Below the pieces are notes generated by a model. It saw only the letters and a program-made list of their open reading frames with translations. It did not search any database and had not been told where the DNA came from. From Capsicum annuum (lineage: Eukaryota > Streptophyta > Magnoliopsida > Solanales > Solanaceae), in NCBI RefSeq assembly GCF_002878395.1, contig NC_061121.1, positions 131,037,046-131,101,045 on the forward strand: a stretch of 64,000 bases of DNA, written 5' to 3'. The position numbers and the translations under genes are program-made. Shown piece by piece: positions 11,611-23,059 of the stretch (position 1 is its first letter; every line of letters starts with the position of its first letter).

Positions 11611-11943
11611 CCTTAGATTTTACTATTTTCCATCCAGTTTTACATGTCTGTATGTTGTGGTTATACATTTCTAACCTTTCTCATATGCTTAGATGGGACT
11701 CAGTTCAGTTGGATGAGTGGTTGACCTTCGTGGAGGATCTTGTACTCATATTGGCCAATGATGTCAGGTGATTGTGCACTAGAGAGATTCAAGTATTTAA
11801 GGTTTAGTGTAGGCACCACCTTGTAGAAGAGGCTACTTAGGACAGAGAGCGAGATGTGGACCCAGTATTCTCACCTTTTTTGGGCTTCAGGTACATTCTA
11901 ATCCTTTACTTTCACAGATAAAAGTACTTTTAGTAATGGATAT
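11610..11943 (+). pseudogene. Element B chromodomain-like tail and PPT region
   Basis: Plus-strand tail of integrase. Words such as LANDV, TREIQVFKV and VEEAT at about 11750-11850 match the chromodomain-like C-terminus of Tekay/Del integrases, which targets heterochromatin in this group. After it, TTTTAGTAATGGATAT leads directly into the 3' LTR at 11944; the polypurine tract is weak. Confidence 0.65.
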
Positions 11944-14900
11944 TATAATGACCCTCAAGGTATTTTTCAGTATTTTTGCTCATTTTTGTCGTTTAGAGCA
12001 TTTCTATAGCTGCCCAGAGTCAATTATGACTTGTTGGAACTGACAATGCGGTTAGGGGGCGGTTTATTTAGTTTTTAGTGCCAATTCCCATTTTGGAGCC
12101 GTTGTTGGCTCAAATTGGCTACTAAGTAAAAACTTCAACCAAACAATCTTGTATGCCAATTTTGACAGTTCTAATAGCCGCAGAACATCGATTTTAGGCT
12201 TTACGGACACTTAGTTTGTGTCCCAAGGTTTCCAAACTCATTTTGGGCTATTAGCCGAGAGTTAAGAAAATGACAAGTTGATGTGAGACCCACTTTTTAT
12301 TGAAACAACCTCAGATGAAAATTGTGATTGTGCCATTGAATATGGAATGTTGAATTTGATAGGGTAACATAGTCATTTATATATACGGGATTCTAGATGA
12401 ATCTTAAGGAACCAATGGATACTCAGAAAATTCTAAGTCTCCAATTGTCACATGATATCTAGTGTGACCTCTATAGTGGCCCTTTGTTTTCTTTAGCGAA
12501 GGGACATTAGCATACCATTGGGCACTTGAGCAACCCTAGCTCAACCAATAGGTAGCACTTCAGTGGTACTTGGGCGCTTTAGCATCTAGCGCTAAAGTGG
12601 CCCATAGTCTGCATTAGCAGCCAGGCTCGTGGGGATGAGTACCTCTTTAGCAGAACCCAAGTGCTTTATCAGTGACCATTTAAGTGGCCTAGGCCCCGCT
12701 TTAGCGGTACCTAGTGCATATAATTCCCCTTTTTGCTTGATTTCTTCCCACTTTTCACTCATTCTCAAGAGAGTAAAACCCCAAAATAGTGTGAAATCTT
12801 TGAAGGATCATTTGTAGGTTGTTTGGATCTTTGGTAAAATCAATTTATGTATTTCTTCATTGAATTTATGGTATGTTTCCCCTTAATATCATGATTTAAT
12901 TCTCCATTCTTATATAAAATCCCTAAAATCTTGGTAGCTTGATTTAAGCACCATTATCGCTCGAAATTCACCTATTTTTTAGGGTAAATGCTCCCTGAGC
13001 ATAGAGAGGCATTGTGTTTGTTTTGAAAGTAAAATTTCACAAATAGGACCCACATAGGATTATTACATAATTTTGGACCCGAAGCACACTAGTGAAATAT
13101 GGGTATCATTATTCACATATTGAGATATATATTGTGATTTTGATAGAGTGGCATATTGCGAAAGCATCTCAAAAAGGGAATTTCGTTTAGCAAATTCTCT
13201 GGGCTTTTCTTCGGCATCCAGGTTGGCTAGGTTTACCCTCCTCATAGATTGACCTATTTCATAGTATGACTATGATATTATGCTAGATATGGGGTGAGTG
13301 TCAGGTGTTCGAGGTTTGATTGAAGATATTTGGGTTAGTGGTACTATTTAGGCTGTCTAGGAACCATAATTTTGGTATAATTTACTTAATGCTCATGTTT
13401 TAGGGAGAATTGCTATTTTAGGGCTAGTTATGTCTTATTTCACATCTAGAATGAGTTTAGATACCTTAGCCTAGTCCAGGGTAGAATTTTCCTAAAATGA
13501 ATTTTGGGAATTAGAAGTAGGCCCTTCCGGCCAACCTTAGGCCAAAATTATGTTAGCTTTTGTAGACCCTTATTCACTTGTTATAATCTTATAAATAATC
13601 CTATTAGGGCCTTGAAGAGATTGAATTTAAATGTGTATGTTAGTCGTATATTGGGAATTGAAGCTAATTTCGAGCATCAATAATATAGCTTATAGATATG
13701 ACTAATGATATGCTTATAGTCATGATTAATGATATATCTTATAAATATGATTAGTGATATGTCTTATAGTCATGGTTAATTATATGTCTTATATTCATGA
13801 TTAATGATATGTCTTATAGTGATGATTAATGATATGTATTATAGTCATGATTAATGATATGGATTATAGTTATGATTAATGATTTGATTTATACACATGT
13901 TTAGAGATATGGCATATAGTTATTATTAATGATATGGCTTATTGTTATGATTAATCATGTGGCTTATAGGTATGATTAATAATGTATGTTATAGTTATTG
14001 TTAACGATATGGCTTGTAGATATGAGTATAGATAAAGCTTTTGGATATGATTAATGATATTGCTTATAGATATGATTATTAATATGACTTATGGATATGA
14101 CTATTGACATGGCCTGTGGACTTGATTATTGGCATGAGTTAGTAGATATGGTATTGGTATGGTTTATGGATATGGGTATTGGTATAACCTATGGATATAA
14201 CTCTTGATCCGCTATATAGAGAAGAGTAAAGGAGTGGTTTATTGATTTAGTTATGGAGGTAGTTTATTGACGTGGCTTATTGGTATGGTTCATTTGTATG
14301 ATTTATAAATAGGAATTATAGTTTGAGTCTGGAAATTGATGATATTAATAATAATATCAATAATATGATTTCTGGTTTAAGTACACCAAATGATGATAAT
14401 ATTGATGATGCTATTGAGATCTGATTCGAGTACGACATTGGGAGTTATTTATAACATGATACGGTGTGGATGGATTCTTTTTTATGGAATGATAAATGGA
14501 TTAAGTACAACTATTTAGCTATTTTTTTTCCTTGAGTTTACACTCTACGATTATAGGGTCTTGGTTAGGTTATTTACTTTTTTGCACTATTGGCTTACGG
14601 AGGCAATCTTGCAGTATAGTTGTGTGATCTTTATGTTACTATTTTGTCTGTATTTTTTTCATGTACAATAGTGTTGGAGTTTGTTTCTTGGTTTGCCTCT
14701 TTTACCTCAACTTAGCTTATTTATATTAAATCTTTATTGTTCTTATATTTTGATTTAGCTCAGTCAGTCGATGATGCCTACTGAGTACCCATGGTTTTGC
14801 ACTCATAGTACACTTCTATACCCTATTGGTGCAGATTCGAGTACTAGTTTCCGCCTCTTATTCAATGATCGTATTGAATTGATTTCTTAGATTGGCTGAT

Positions 14901-15218
14901 CTCTTGGAGTTGGAGTTACCTTTTTCATTTTATATATCTATGTATAGTCTTTCATTTTCGAGACAGGTTGTATTTTACCATTCAATACTTATGAATTCAT
15001 TGTATAGCTTTGGAACCAACATTGCTAAGTCTTGGTATGTTTGTTGCCCTTCTATCTATCTGGTAGACTATTCTGACTGTTCTATTGTTATTTTAAGTCA
15101 TTAATTATTAATGATTTCTGAATATTAACCCATTTTTTATCTCTTCATACTAGGGTTTGACTTACCAACAAGAGGGTTAAGGTAGGTGCCATCATGGCTC
15201 ATAAATTGAGTTGTGACA
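11944..15218 (+). repeat. Element B 3' LTR
   Basis: 3275-bp LTR aligning with 3682-6834. It begins TATAATGACCCTC and ends TTGTGACA, followed by CTAGC. It carries the same U3 word cluster (12460-12710) and minisatellite (13681-14110). The ~120-bp length excess over the 5' copy is about what extra minisatellite units would give. Confidence 0.92.
13681..14110. repeat. Minisatellite in element B 3' LTR, ~25-bp unit
   Basis: The same ATATG(T/G)CTTATAG-based array as at 5397, here about 17 units, again fading into a loose GGTTTATGG/TTGGTATG-rich tail. It includes an internal run of near-identical ATTAATGATATGTCTTATAG units. Confidence 0.9.
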
Positions 15219-15223
15219 CTAGC
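15219..15223. repeat. Target-site duplication of element B, right copy
   Basis: CTAGC directly after the 3' LTR end TTGTGACA, identical to 3677-3681. Confidence 0.9.
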
Positions 15224-15599
15224 CTACCTGGACGTTTCTGAAAGCTCATTAAATCCTCCATATTAGAGCTTTTCCTTTTTGAGAAGCCTCCGAGAGCTAC
15301 CACACTATCAAAATAATGATTTATGCATCAACACAATAAAATTGATACCCATATTACATATATGCACTCTGGGTATGTAATTGGACCAAAAATTCCATAT
15401 GGGTTATACTTGCGGAATCACCAAATTAAAACTATCAAAGTATCTCTCTCAACTTAATGATCATTTTCCATAAAAATTTTAGCTAAATCCAAGGTCAAAC
15501 AATCCGCAAATCAATCCTAACAACATCAAGAATTTTACGAAATAAATTCAAATAAGAAAGAAGAGAAATATTCGAACTTGAATCTTTTGTTTTCTAATT

Positions 15600-16320
15600 T
15601 AAATAATGTAAAAATGGAATGTAAGTAGGCAAAAGGAATTTGAAAAATTTTCTGGTATGGAATCATAGTCTATATCTATATAATTAGAATTATGATTTAA
15701 GAGTAGCCATTAACTATAGTCTAAAAGATATAGACCATCAATCAGTTGATTCGTTCTAATTCATTGAATTAATCCGTTATAAAAATATCAGAAAAAGAAG
15801 GGAACGTTGCTTTTGCAAACATGAATTGAATTTTTTTAACAATTTTTACGAAAAATTCTATCTTTATTTTGGACAGATCATCATAAATGATTAAAGTGTG
15901 TCGTTCACGATACAGAAAATATTCAGCCAGAGCTGCTCCTGTATAAAGAGCAAGGTATTGTAATGTAGCAGGGGAATCCGCCGTTTCGGCTACCACAATA
16001 GTGTATTCCATCGCTCCCCTTTCCTGTAAAGTCGTTACTACCTGGGCCACAGAAGACGCTTTTTGCCCAATAGCTATATAAACACATAAACCATTTTGAC
16101 CGGGATTGGATTGATGAGAAAATAGAATCCTGGGTCGCGAACAGTGATTCGATTCATGATGAAGAAAGAGAATTCTTGGTTCAGTTCTCCACCTTAACGA
16201 CAGAAAATAGGAAGCTGGCGAGAAAAAAGCAGAAGTCGTCACTATGTGTTCGGTGTTCGATAGTCCTCGTATTGGTAATTATTATACGCTAAAATCTGCT
16301 ATTTGCTGGAATAATCTACA
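15600..16320. other. Nuclear insertion of plastid DNA (NUPT), boundaries approximate
   Basis: Inside the A LTR the alignment to the LTR family is lost. A plastid atpA piece lies in the centre (15869-16110). The flanks (15600-15868 and 16111-16300) look neither like the LTR nor like the adjoining parts of atpA. They could be other plastid segments joined to it, but I could not place them. Base composition in the atpA part is richer in G and C than its surroundings. Confidence 0.7.
15869..16110 (-). pseudogene. atpA: Plastid ATP synthase alpha subunit fragment
   Basis: Minus-strand segment of about 75 codons from the middle of plastid ATP synthase CF1 alpha, from [17 protein letters not shown] through [20 protein letters not shown] to [12 protein letters not shown]. 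The [14 protein letters not shown] and YRERHTL words are plastid rather than mitochondrial atp1. It has few changes against the usual sequence (ALYTG for APYTG, YFLYRE for YFMYRE) and no stop. On both sides the frame runs into unrelated sequence, giving a chimeric 157-codon ORF at 15769-16242. The full protein is about 500 residues, so this is a gene fragment. Confidence 0.92.
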
Positions 16321-17221
16321 AATAATATAGGATGAATCTTCCCGATGGTTAGAAATAGAAAGATAAAATACGATTTTCAATACTTTGAATTAAACTATAA
16401 TTTAAGCACAACTCACGGAGATAACAATTATAAAACGCTCAAGAATCTGTCCCCAAAATCATCCCAACTTCAAATACGTAACCCCTCAAAATTTTAGAGC
16501 TTAAAATTGTCTGTAATTATGATTTTCACTTAGAAATAAAGGTAGCAAATGAAGAAGGTGATATATGTGTCAGTGAACGCCGCCTTAGCAACTAAACAAC
16601 CACTAAAGCAGTCGTTGATAAAGTGCCTTATGATCGTTAAAGTGACTAGGCTTTGGCTAATCAAGCTTTTATAAAATGGTCTACAACCATTAAAGTAGCT
16701 GCTTCACCATATAATTTGGCACTAATCAAATTCAACAAGTCCCAACGGACTACGACCGAGTGCTCAAAATTGGTTTAGAATCCCATGCATACCAATGAAC
16801 TATGATACCCTACAAAATTTGCCATTTGGGACTTAATGGAACCATCAAATTTCCATCAGAGGTTGTTTTGACAAAAAAAGGGTCCCACAACAAAGGGACT
16901 ATTTTAGCCAAAATCTAGCCATGATCCCTACACTAGTCCAAAAGCCTCAAGACCCATACCAATAGCCTAAAATAGACATTTCAGAGATGATGAGGTTATC
17001 AGACATTACATTCAAGGTCATTAACTTGATTTTTTGTCCAAAGACCCATTTCTTAACTTTAAAAGCTCTAAAATTGGAAAAGGACTCTAAAAACAAATGA
17101 ATTACCTGGTAATCTAACTTCCAATCCTAGCAAGTCATAAATGACTGAGGACTGCTAAAAGAAAGCTTGAAATGCAAAAAAAATTATGAAAATTTGAAAA
17201 ATCAACTGGAGGAGCATTACA

Positions 17222-18520
17222 TCATAGTTGAAGGACATTTTTTTATAGAATATTAAAAATTGGGTAAGTTTTAAAATTTTAAAAGAAGTCAAAATTAGAT
17301 TTTGACCCAAAATCCACTTTTTTCTTAATTTTGGGATCTAGGAATTTTGCCAAAATATTACAAAATTTATGCCCAAAAAGATTTTGCCAATTTTTTTCCA
17401 AAACCTACTTGTTGTCTATGGTCAAATGGATCCAAATTTAAGCAATCGAATGGTCAAAAGCACCCACAAAGTGAGGAACTCAAAGGCAAATGGAAGGAGT
17501 AAACCTTGACATATTCTGGAATTTCTGAGGTCATAGGCGTTCCACTCCCTCTAACCTCCAAGATAAGGGAATGACTTATAAACAAACCATAATGTTGAAA
17601 AATAGTGTGCATCCATGATTAGGATGTGCCATTCCCCTAATAGCCCCAATGTAAGAGCATGACATACCTTTGGTTCAAAAATGGGCTAACTCTCTCTATT
17701 ATAAATAAAACACTTCTCTCTTGTTGTAAACACCTTGGACGACTTTTAGGGCTGTAAAGACACTTGAGGAGGATTCATTTAGTGTTATTAATCTTTTTTT
17801 TAGTTAATTTTTTATTTTATATAAATGAAATCCTTAGTTGTGATTCGTTGTAAATCCATGAGTGTCTAAACATTCTCATCTAGGGTTTAGGCAAAGATCG
17901 TGAACACTTATGCTTTTAATTGAGTTTTTTAAAGTTTATTATCATTGTTGTTTGTTCATATATCCTTACTCTTACGATTCTATATATTTATCACCCTTAG
18001 GATAAACTTATATTTCTATTGTGAGCCCAGAAGTTAAGATTTGCGTTCAGGATAAAATATACCTAATTTTCCCAATTTGGTTCATGTACGAGATAAAATA
18101 TAAATGCATTTAAGTTAGTTCTCACATCCTTTCTCAATGATATAGTTTTGGGGCTAGCTTAGATAGGCGATTAGAGGATGACCATGCCATCTTTATGTTA
18201 TCAAGCCCATAAATCAACAACCAAGGTAATTAACTAATTGGATGTGATCGAATGGCTAAGTAGGATTGTTCGTATCTCCTTAACCCTGGATTTCTCCCAA
18301 TTATTGTTCGAGCACTTTATATTACCGCGTTGTTTACATTACTTTAAGATTTCAAATATTAAATGTTATTGGTTACTCTTGCACTTGTTTAATCTTCGTA
18401 GTAATACTAGAATTAGGTTGTTGCTGAGCACAAGTCCTTGTAGGATCAATACTTGGCTTCTAAAGGCCAGTTTACTTCTTATGTGACCACGTACACTTTC
18501 ATGGGCACTAGGACGCAACA
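17222..18520 (+). repeat. Element C 5' LTR (Athila-like)
   Basis: AT-rich non-coding stretch ending just before a tRNA-Asp-type primer site, so it is read as an LTR. A TATA-like TATTATAAATAAAA lies at 17697-17710. Near the end, GTCCTTGTAGGATCAATACT (18435-18454) matches the U5 word shared by the Athila-like LTRs G and I. The left edge is uncertain because it abuts element A, which may have inserted into it. The ORF at 18238-18486 is a chance frame. Confidence 0.7.
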
Positions 18521-18525
18521 AGTTC

Positions 18526-18546
18526 TTTGCACCGTTGTCTGGGACT
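18526..18546 (+). promoter_or_regulatory. Element C primer binding site (tRNA-Asp type)
   Basis: TTTGCACCGTTGTCTGGGACT matches, with a few transitions, the Athila-type primer site TGGCGCCGTTGCCGGGGA. It sits five bases after the LTR end (GCAACA, 18520) and fixes plus orientation. Confidence 0.8.
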
Positions 18547-18654
18547 TGAAAATTGGAAATTATCTTACTCTTAGTTTTGCTATTGGTTTCATTAGTGCTA
18601 ACAACTTGATCTTAAATTCTTAATTTGCAGGTACAGGTTTGAAACATAATTAAT

Positions 18655-19548
18655 ATGGAAAGGGAAAGGATTTCATTGACCCATATACTGAACCTGAGTG
18701 ATGCTTCTATCGGTTAGGAGAGAAGTAGTACTTCTCTATCGGATACTTCAAATTCATCAGGAAGAATTTATTCCTGCACCAATAGCAGAAGATCAACTAG
18801 CCTGTAGGACAATTTGCAAAGTGGAAATCACTCTCGCAACTAATGTTACCTCTGCCATATGCAAACCAAAACCTAGAGGTAGATCAAGCTTAAATAGAAT
18901 ATAGTGCAGTTACTGCACAATAGTGGGCAATTTACATGCCTATCACATAAGGATTCTCAAGTTAATCTATAGTGCTTCTTGGAGATCAATGATACGTTTA
19001 TCCCTACTAGATTTTCCATTGATTACGTGAGGCACACTCTCTTACCCTTTTCACTTCTGCCAGAAGCAAATTAATGGTTAAATGTAGAACATTCAAACTT
19101 CATCACTACATGGGATGATTTGGCAAAAAGGTTCCTCATTTGATTCTTCCTTGATGGTGAGATTTGAAGGTTAAGTAGTGAAATTCTCAGTTTTAAATAG
19201 AAGGATGAGAATTTATATCAAGCATGGGAGAGGTTCAAATATCTTCTCAGGGACAGCCCACATCACCAACAGAAAAACAATGTATTATCTCATACTTTTC
19301 TTAAATCTCTTGATAATAACATAAATATTTTGTTAGATTCAGTTGCAGAAGGTCAAGCTTTGGAGAAAACTTATGATGAGCTTTATACTTTCCTAAATCG
19401 AGTTGCACAAGGTAATCCTAATTGGCATAAAGATATTTCTAGAAATATGATTAAAAAGCCTGCAGTTATGACTGAGGTAGATAGCATCACAACTTTGGCT
19501 GCTCAATTATAAACCTTGCAAAATCAAATGATGATGTAATTTATTAAG
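18655..19548 (+). pseudogene. Element C gag, truncated (Athila-like)
   Basis: Athila-type gag remnant starting near an ATG at 18655. Legible words include LYQAWERFKYLLRDSPHHQ (about 19210-19270) and the 60-codon frame 19330-19512 with LLDSVAEGQALEKTYDELY and EVDSITTLAAQL. These match the end of the Athila capsid domain (YEAWERFK, CPHHG, then the EVDAFTALTAQV segment). It is cut at 19548 by the LTR of element F, so protease and polymerase are absent here. Confidence 0.82.
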
Positions 19549-21624
19549 TGTCAGGACCTAACCCCAATCCTAGTCGTGATGGGTATGTTAAGCCCACAAA
19601 GAGACGGAGACCACCCCCTTATCCTAGTCAACCAAACTACAATATAATATAATAGCGGAGGTAACCCAAAAAAATATATAGAAGATATAGTGATAACTCA
19701 ATAGGAACTAAGAATAGTAAACAATAACCACCCATACTTTTTCCATAAAAGCCTCTAACCCGAATACCAAGTTAGGTCGGAACATGGCCCCGACCATGGC
19801 CAAAAAGGGTATCCAAAATATAAAAAGAAACATATAGGATTTTGGTACTAATAATCAAACCAATGAAATATCCCGCCTTCTGGAAGATGGAGGATCACTA
19901 CTATAAGGCAAATCAATGTCATACTAATCCACCTAATGCTGCACAGGGGTAAAAGAGGTCTCTTCGGACCCTACATTATAAAACGACCTAGCGTCCTAGG
20001 ACAGTTATTGAAGCGAGATCTAGCATGAAACTTAGGGAAGTAATAAACTAATGCAAACTATAACTCAGTCCAAAAACATATGCACATATCCATATACATA
20101 TATATAAGATGTCGGGATAGGGAACAAGGTTTAGCATGATATTTCAAACTACTAACCTGGACTGTGTAGGTCTAACCGTCCTAAGCGTACCCACAATTTA
20201 TATGGGTCTAGCTTCCCCTACTAAAAGGGTCCCAGCACGTGTTAGCCATATAAACTAGGAAAATCTGTGGAAGGGAAAAAGCCATCAAGGCTCCAACCAG
20301 CCCAATATATATATATATACACATATATATACATATATCTATATACATATATATAATATATATATATATGTATGTATGTATAGTTATATATATAATGTAT
20401 GAAGTATGCACAAAGTCAACAAGACCCACACACCGGCAAATGTTGTGGTTTCCAGTATCGGTCCCCCTGGACCTCCACCTTCCACGACAAGCTAGACAAC
20501 CCCCTTTAAGTAAAAATTAAAACCATTTACATATTATAATCCATTAACTAAGGATTCTTTAATTTTGGCATTTACCGTTGGTATCGTCAAAATAAATAAA
20601 ATTAAGCTTGCAAGCCTATTCCATTATTCCATTCCTAACCAATAAGCCAAATAGACTTCAAGTTCAAATTTAGAAACCAATCCATTTCTACCAAGGACTT
20701 CCTAAAAAATTTTAAGTTCAGTTAACCTCTTATGCAATGAAAATTTTAAAAAGTGAGTTCAATTATACATATATATATGTTTCGAAACCAATTATCGACG
20801 TTGAGTTGAGGGTAAAGTCAATTAAAAACCACTAAACAATAAATTTAGGGGGAAAATCCATGTTCCTCATTTCAATTCACATACCCATGCATTTGTATAG
20901 TTAATATACCACAAGATAAAGCATTAACGACAAGTTCAAAACCATAGGGAAACAATTCGAATAATAACAATTCAAATCCCTCAACCCACATTCAAAATCC
21001 AACAATTAAAACCACATGGGTAACAATTAAATTCATTCCTTTATATAAAATTAATTTTAGGAAAGAGATAAATGATTAAAGAAACCAAGAAATTTGGAGA
21101 GGGAATGTTAATTCGATCCCTAGGTGCTTTGTGTCTTGAAACCTTAGCTTGTTCTTGATTGGGGATTTAGAGAGAAGAAGTAATCTTTATGTTATGCTAA
21201 CTGATTAAAATAGGGACCCTTAGGGTGTTTTAAGTTTTGGAAGGTAATGGGTAGAAGGAAAAAACCATAATAACCTTAATAAAAATGGGCACGAAATATA
21301 GCGCCCAGTTGTTACAGGTCAAGTAACGACTTATAGTGATTGGTTACGATTTACCCCCCTCCCCCAAACTAGTAGCCTAAGCAAAACCTTTGGCCTTCAC
21401 ACTGGTTTGGTCACAGGTCCCACCCTATGACTCATGACCTCACCGTAAGACTCATGGGGTCCAAGTCGTGACCACCACAAAACTGTGGACACCCTTTTTG
21501 GTTGGACTATGAAAAGGGGATCTACGACACATGATGAGTAGGTATGATTTGTCACCTAAGTCATTAACTGGGAAGTGAGGGTAAAATTCAAGAAATTTTA
21601 GAGTCCAAAACCTAGGGTATTACA
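19549..21624 (-). repeat. Element F 3' LTR
   Basis: 2076 bp. The left end TGTCAGGACCTAACCCCAAT and the right end GGGTATTACA are the inverted LTR ends (TGTAATACCC to TGACA) and match the ends of the D and E LTRs. A microsatellite lies inside it. U3 words with CGTGACC/GACTCATGACC repeats lie at 21330-21550. The 73-codon frame at 20208-20429 is a chance frame over the microsatellite. Confidence 0.88.
20305..20402. repeat. AT/ATGT microsatellite in F LTR
   Basis: Compound simple repeat of (AT)n, ATAC and GTAT units inside the LTR. A second short one (TATATATAAGATG) is at 20098-20112, the position where the D and E LTRs carry theirs. Confidence 0.9.
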
Positions 21625-21639
21625 TTAGTACGATAATAA

Positions 21640-22970
21640 GAAAGAATGCACACATACCCAAACAAAAAATTCAAAAGCCCATAAGGAAGAGAGCAAAAAC
21701 CATACCTCAAGAATTTTCATCCAGCGCGGCGAATAGGAATAGATATCTGGATTCATATCCTCTTCATCTTCCCAAGTAGCTTTTTCCACCTTTTGAATCC
21801 TCCAAAGAAGTTTCACCAAAGATATATCCTTAGTCCCCAACCTACGAACTTGCTTATCCAGGATCTTGACCTAGACTTTCCCAATAGACAAGGAATCCAA
21901 AATACTAACATTCTCCATAGGGTTAACCAAAGAAGGATTACCCATACACTTCTTCAACATTAATATATGGAAAATCAAAATAATACGACCTAGACTCGGA
22001 GGAAAATCTAACTCATAACCAATATTTCCAACTATCCTAAAAACCTCATTTGGACCAATATAACTAGGACTGAACTTTTCTTTCTTCCCAAACCTCATCA
22101 CTCAATCGCCTACTCCAAACTTTAACTCATTTTACCTTACATCTACAAAAAAATTTTGGCGACTTTGGGTAGTCTCATGCCTCTCTAATCACTTTTACTT
22201 TATACATGGCCTAATGAACCAAGTTAGTAAAAAACAACCTAGTCTCACCAACCTCATACCACCCAATAAGATGCCTGCACCTCCTATCATGTAGAGCCAC
22301 AAAAAGAGAATTCTAAATACTTGAATAGTAGCTATTGTTATATCAAATTCAATAAGGGGTAAGTGATCAACCGATCTAGCTCCGAAATCAATCACACAAG
22401 ACATTAGCATATCTTCCAAAGTAGGGTTAGTTCACTCCATTTATCCTTTCATTTTATAGTGGAAAGAGGTGCTAAGGTTCACCATAGTCCCCAAACCTCT
22501 CTGAAATAAATGCCAAAAAGTAAGAAGAGAATTATGTACCTTGGTATGAAATGATGGAAATGTGTGATCTATGCAACTTATCTTCTCACTTCTTGCCTAT
22601 GAGGACTAATGATATCTATGTTGATCATCTTCCACTTCCATACCGATGACTATATCTCTTGAGATATCCCACCAGGATTCAGGTGTTCAACCTTCACTTG
22701 CTGACAAACCATACGCTTGACTAAATAATTTGCGACATCCTTCTTTATATTGCTCCACTGATAGATTTTCTTCAAGTAATTGTACATCTTTTTCAAACCC
22801 AAATAAATTGTATACCTAGACTTGTGAGCCTAAGCCAAAACCCTTTTTGTATCCCATCAATATCAAGAACGCACAACCTACCTTGATACCTCAATATACT
22901 ATCCACCCCATCTCAAATGCCATAACCTTTTGTTGACTCACATCATTCTTTTGACTCACATCATTCTTAA
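21640..22970 (-). pseudogene. Element F integrase with chromodomain-like tail
   Basis: Minus-strand integrase remnant. From right to left it shows an HHCC and core region with FGARSVDHLPLIEF and a GRCRSPIG-like block reduced to GGAGILLGGMRL (22195-22419), then the C-terminal domain MMRFGKKEKFSPSYIGPNEVF with VFHVSML-like IFHILMLKK (21871-22101). The tail LGTKDISLVKLLWRIQKVEK with ATWEDEEDM (21740-21840) is the chromodomain-like end of Tekay-type integrases. Stops and frameshifts lie between blocks. Confidence 0.85.
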
Positions 22971-23059
22971 TCTACATTAATTATAGGATCCAAAATATTC
23001 TTGTCTCTCACCTCAGCACCAAGAAATTTAAATTCAAGAGAATGGATGAATTGAAAATT

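Larger units (their letters stand above)
3682..15218 (+). mobile_element. Element B: complete but degraded Ty3/Gypsy (Tekay-like)
   Basis: 11.5-kb plus-strand element with both LTRs (3153 and 3275 bp), a primer site, gag, protease, RT, RNase H, integrase and a chromodomain-like tail in Gypsy order. Each LTR starts TATAATGACCC (ancestrally probably TGTAATGACCC); the ends are TTGTGAAA in the 5' copy and TTGTGACA in the 3' copy. A perfect 5-bp duplication (CTAGC) flanks it. It is inserted in the LTR of the related element A, in opposite orientation. About a dozen differences in the first 58 aligned LTR bases show it is old. No ORF is intact. Confidence 0.93.
1..17221 (-). mobile_element. Element A: partial Ty3/Gypsy element (Tekay-like), interrupted
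   Basis: Minus-strand LTR retrotransposon whose RT side leaves the window at base 1. In transcription order it has a 5' LTR (right end 17221, left end 2777), a tRNA-iMet-type primer site, gag, protease and RT. The order PR before RT, the iMet primer site and the long LTR fit the Tekay/Del group of chromoviruses; that subgroup call is inference. Its LTR is split by element B (3682-15218) and by a plastid fragment. The LTR reads from TGTAATGC on the minus strand at 17221 to TTGTGACA at 2777. Many stops and deletions make it non-functional. Confidence 0.85.
15219..17221 (-). repeat. Element A 5' LTR, U3 side (with plastid insertion)
   Basis: The sequence resumes as the reverse complement of the same LTR family as B. 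CCTACCTGGACG at 15222 matches the reverse complement of B's GACATCCAGGTTGTCTAGG (4932-4950), and CTTTTTGAGAAGCCTC matches a neighbouring B word. U3 words (CACTAAAGCAG, ATCGTTAAAGTG) lie at 16560-16720, next to TTTTATAAAATG (16667-16678). The end GGAGGAGCATTACA at 17221 is the inverted LTR start TGTAATGC. Bases about 15600-16320 are foreign. Confidence 0.85.
19549..23055 (-). mobile_element. Element F: truncated Ty3/Gypsy with 3' LTR and integrase
   Basis: Minus-strand partial element: 3' LTR (19549-21624), chromodomain-like tail and integrase, ending near 23055 where Copia-type sequence begins. RNase H, RT, protease and gag are missing. It is inserted in the gag of element C; the five bases before it are TTAAG, but no right partner can be checked. 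Its LTR is a diverged relative of those of D and E. Confidence 0.82.

Noticed and set aside
15769..16242. 157-codon ORF as a functional ATP synthase alpha subunit
   Set aside because: Only about 75 of roughly 500 residues are atpA; the ends are unrelated and there is no promoter or transit peptide, so it is a nuclear plastid fragment.
18238..18486. 82-codon plus-strand ORF before the C primer site
   Set aside because: It lies in the LTR, contains the conserved U5 word in DNA form, and shows no protein motif.
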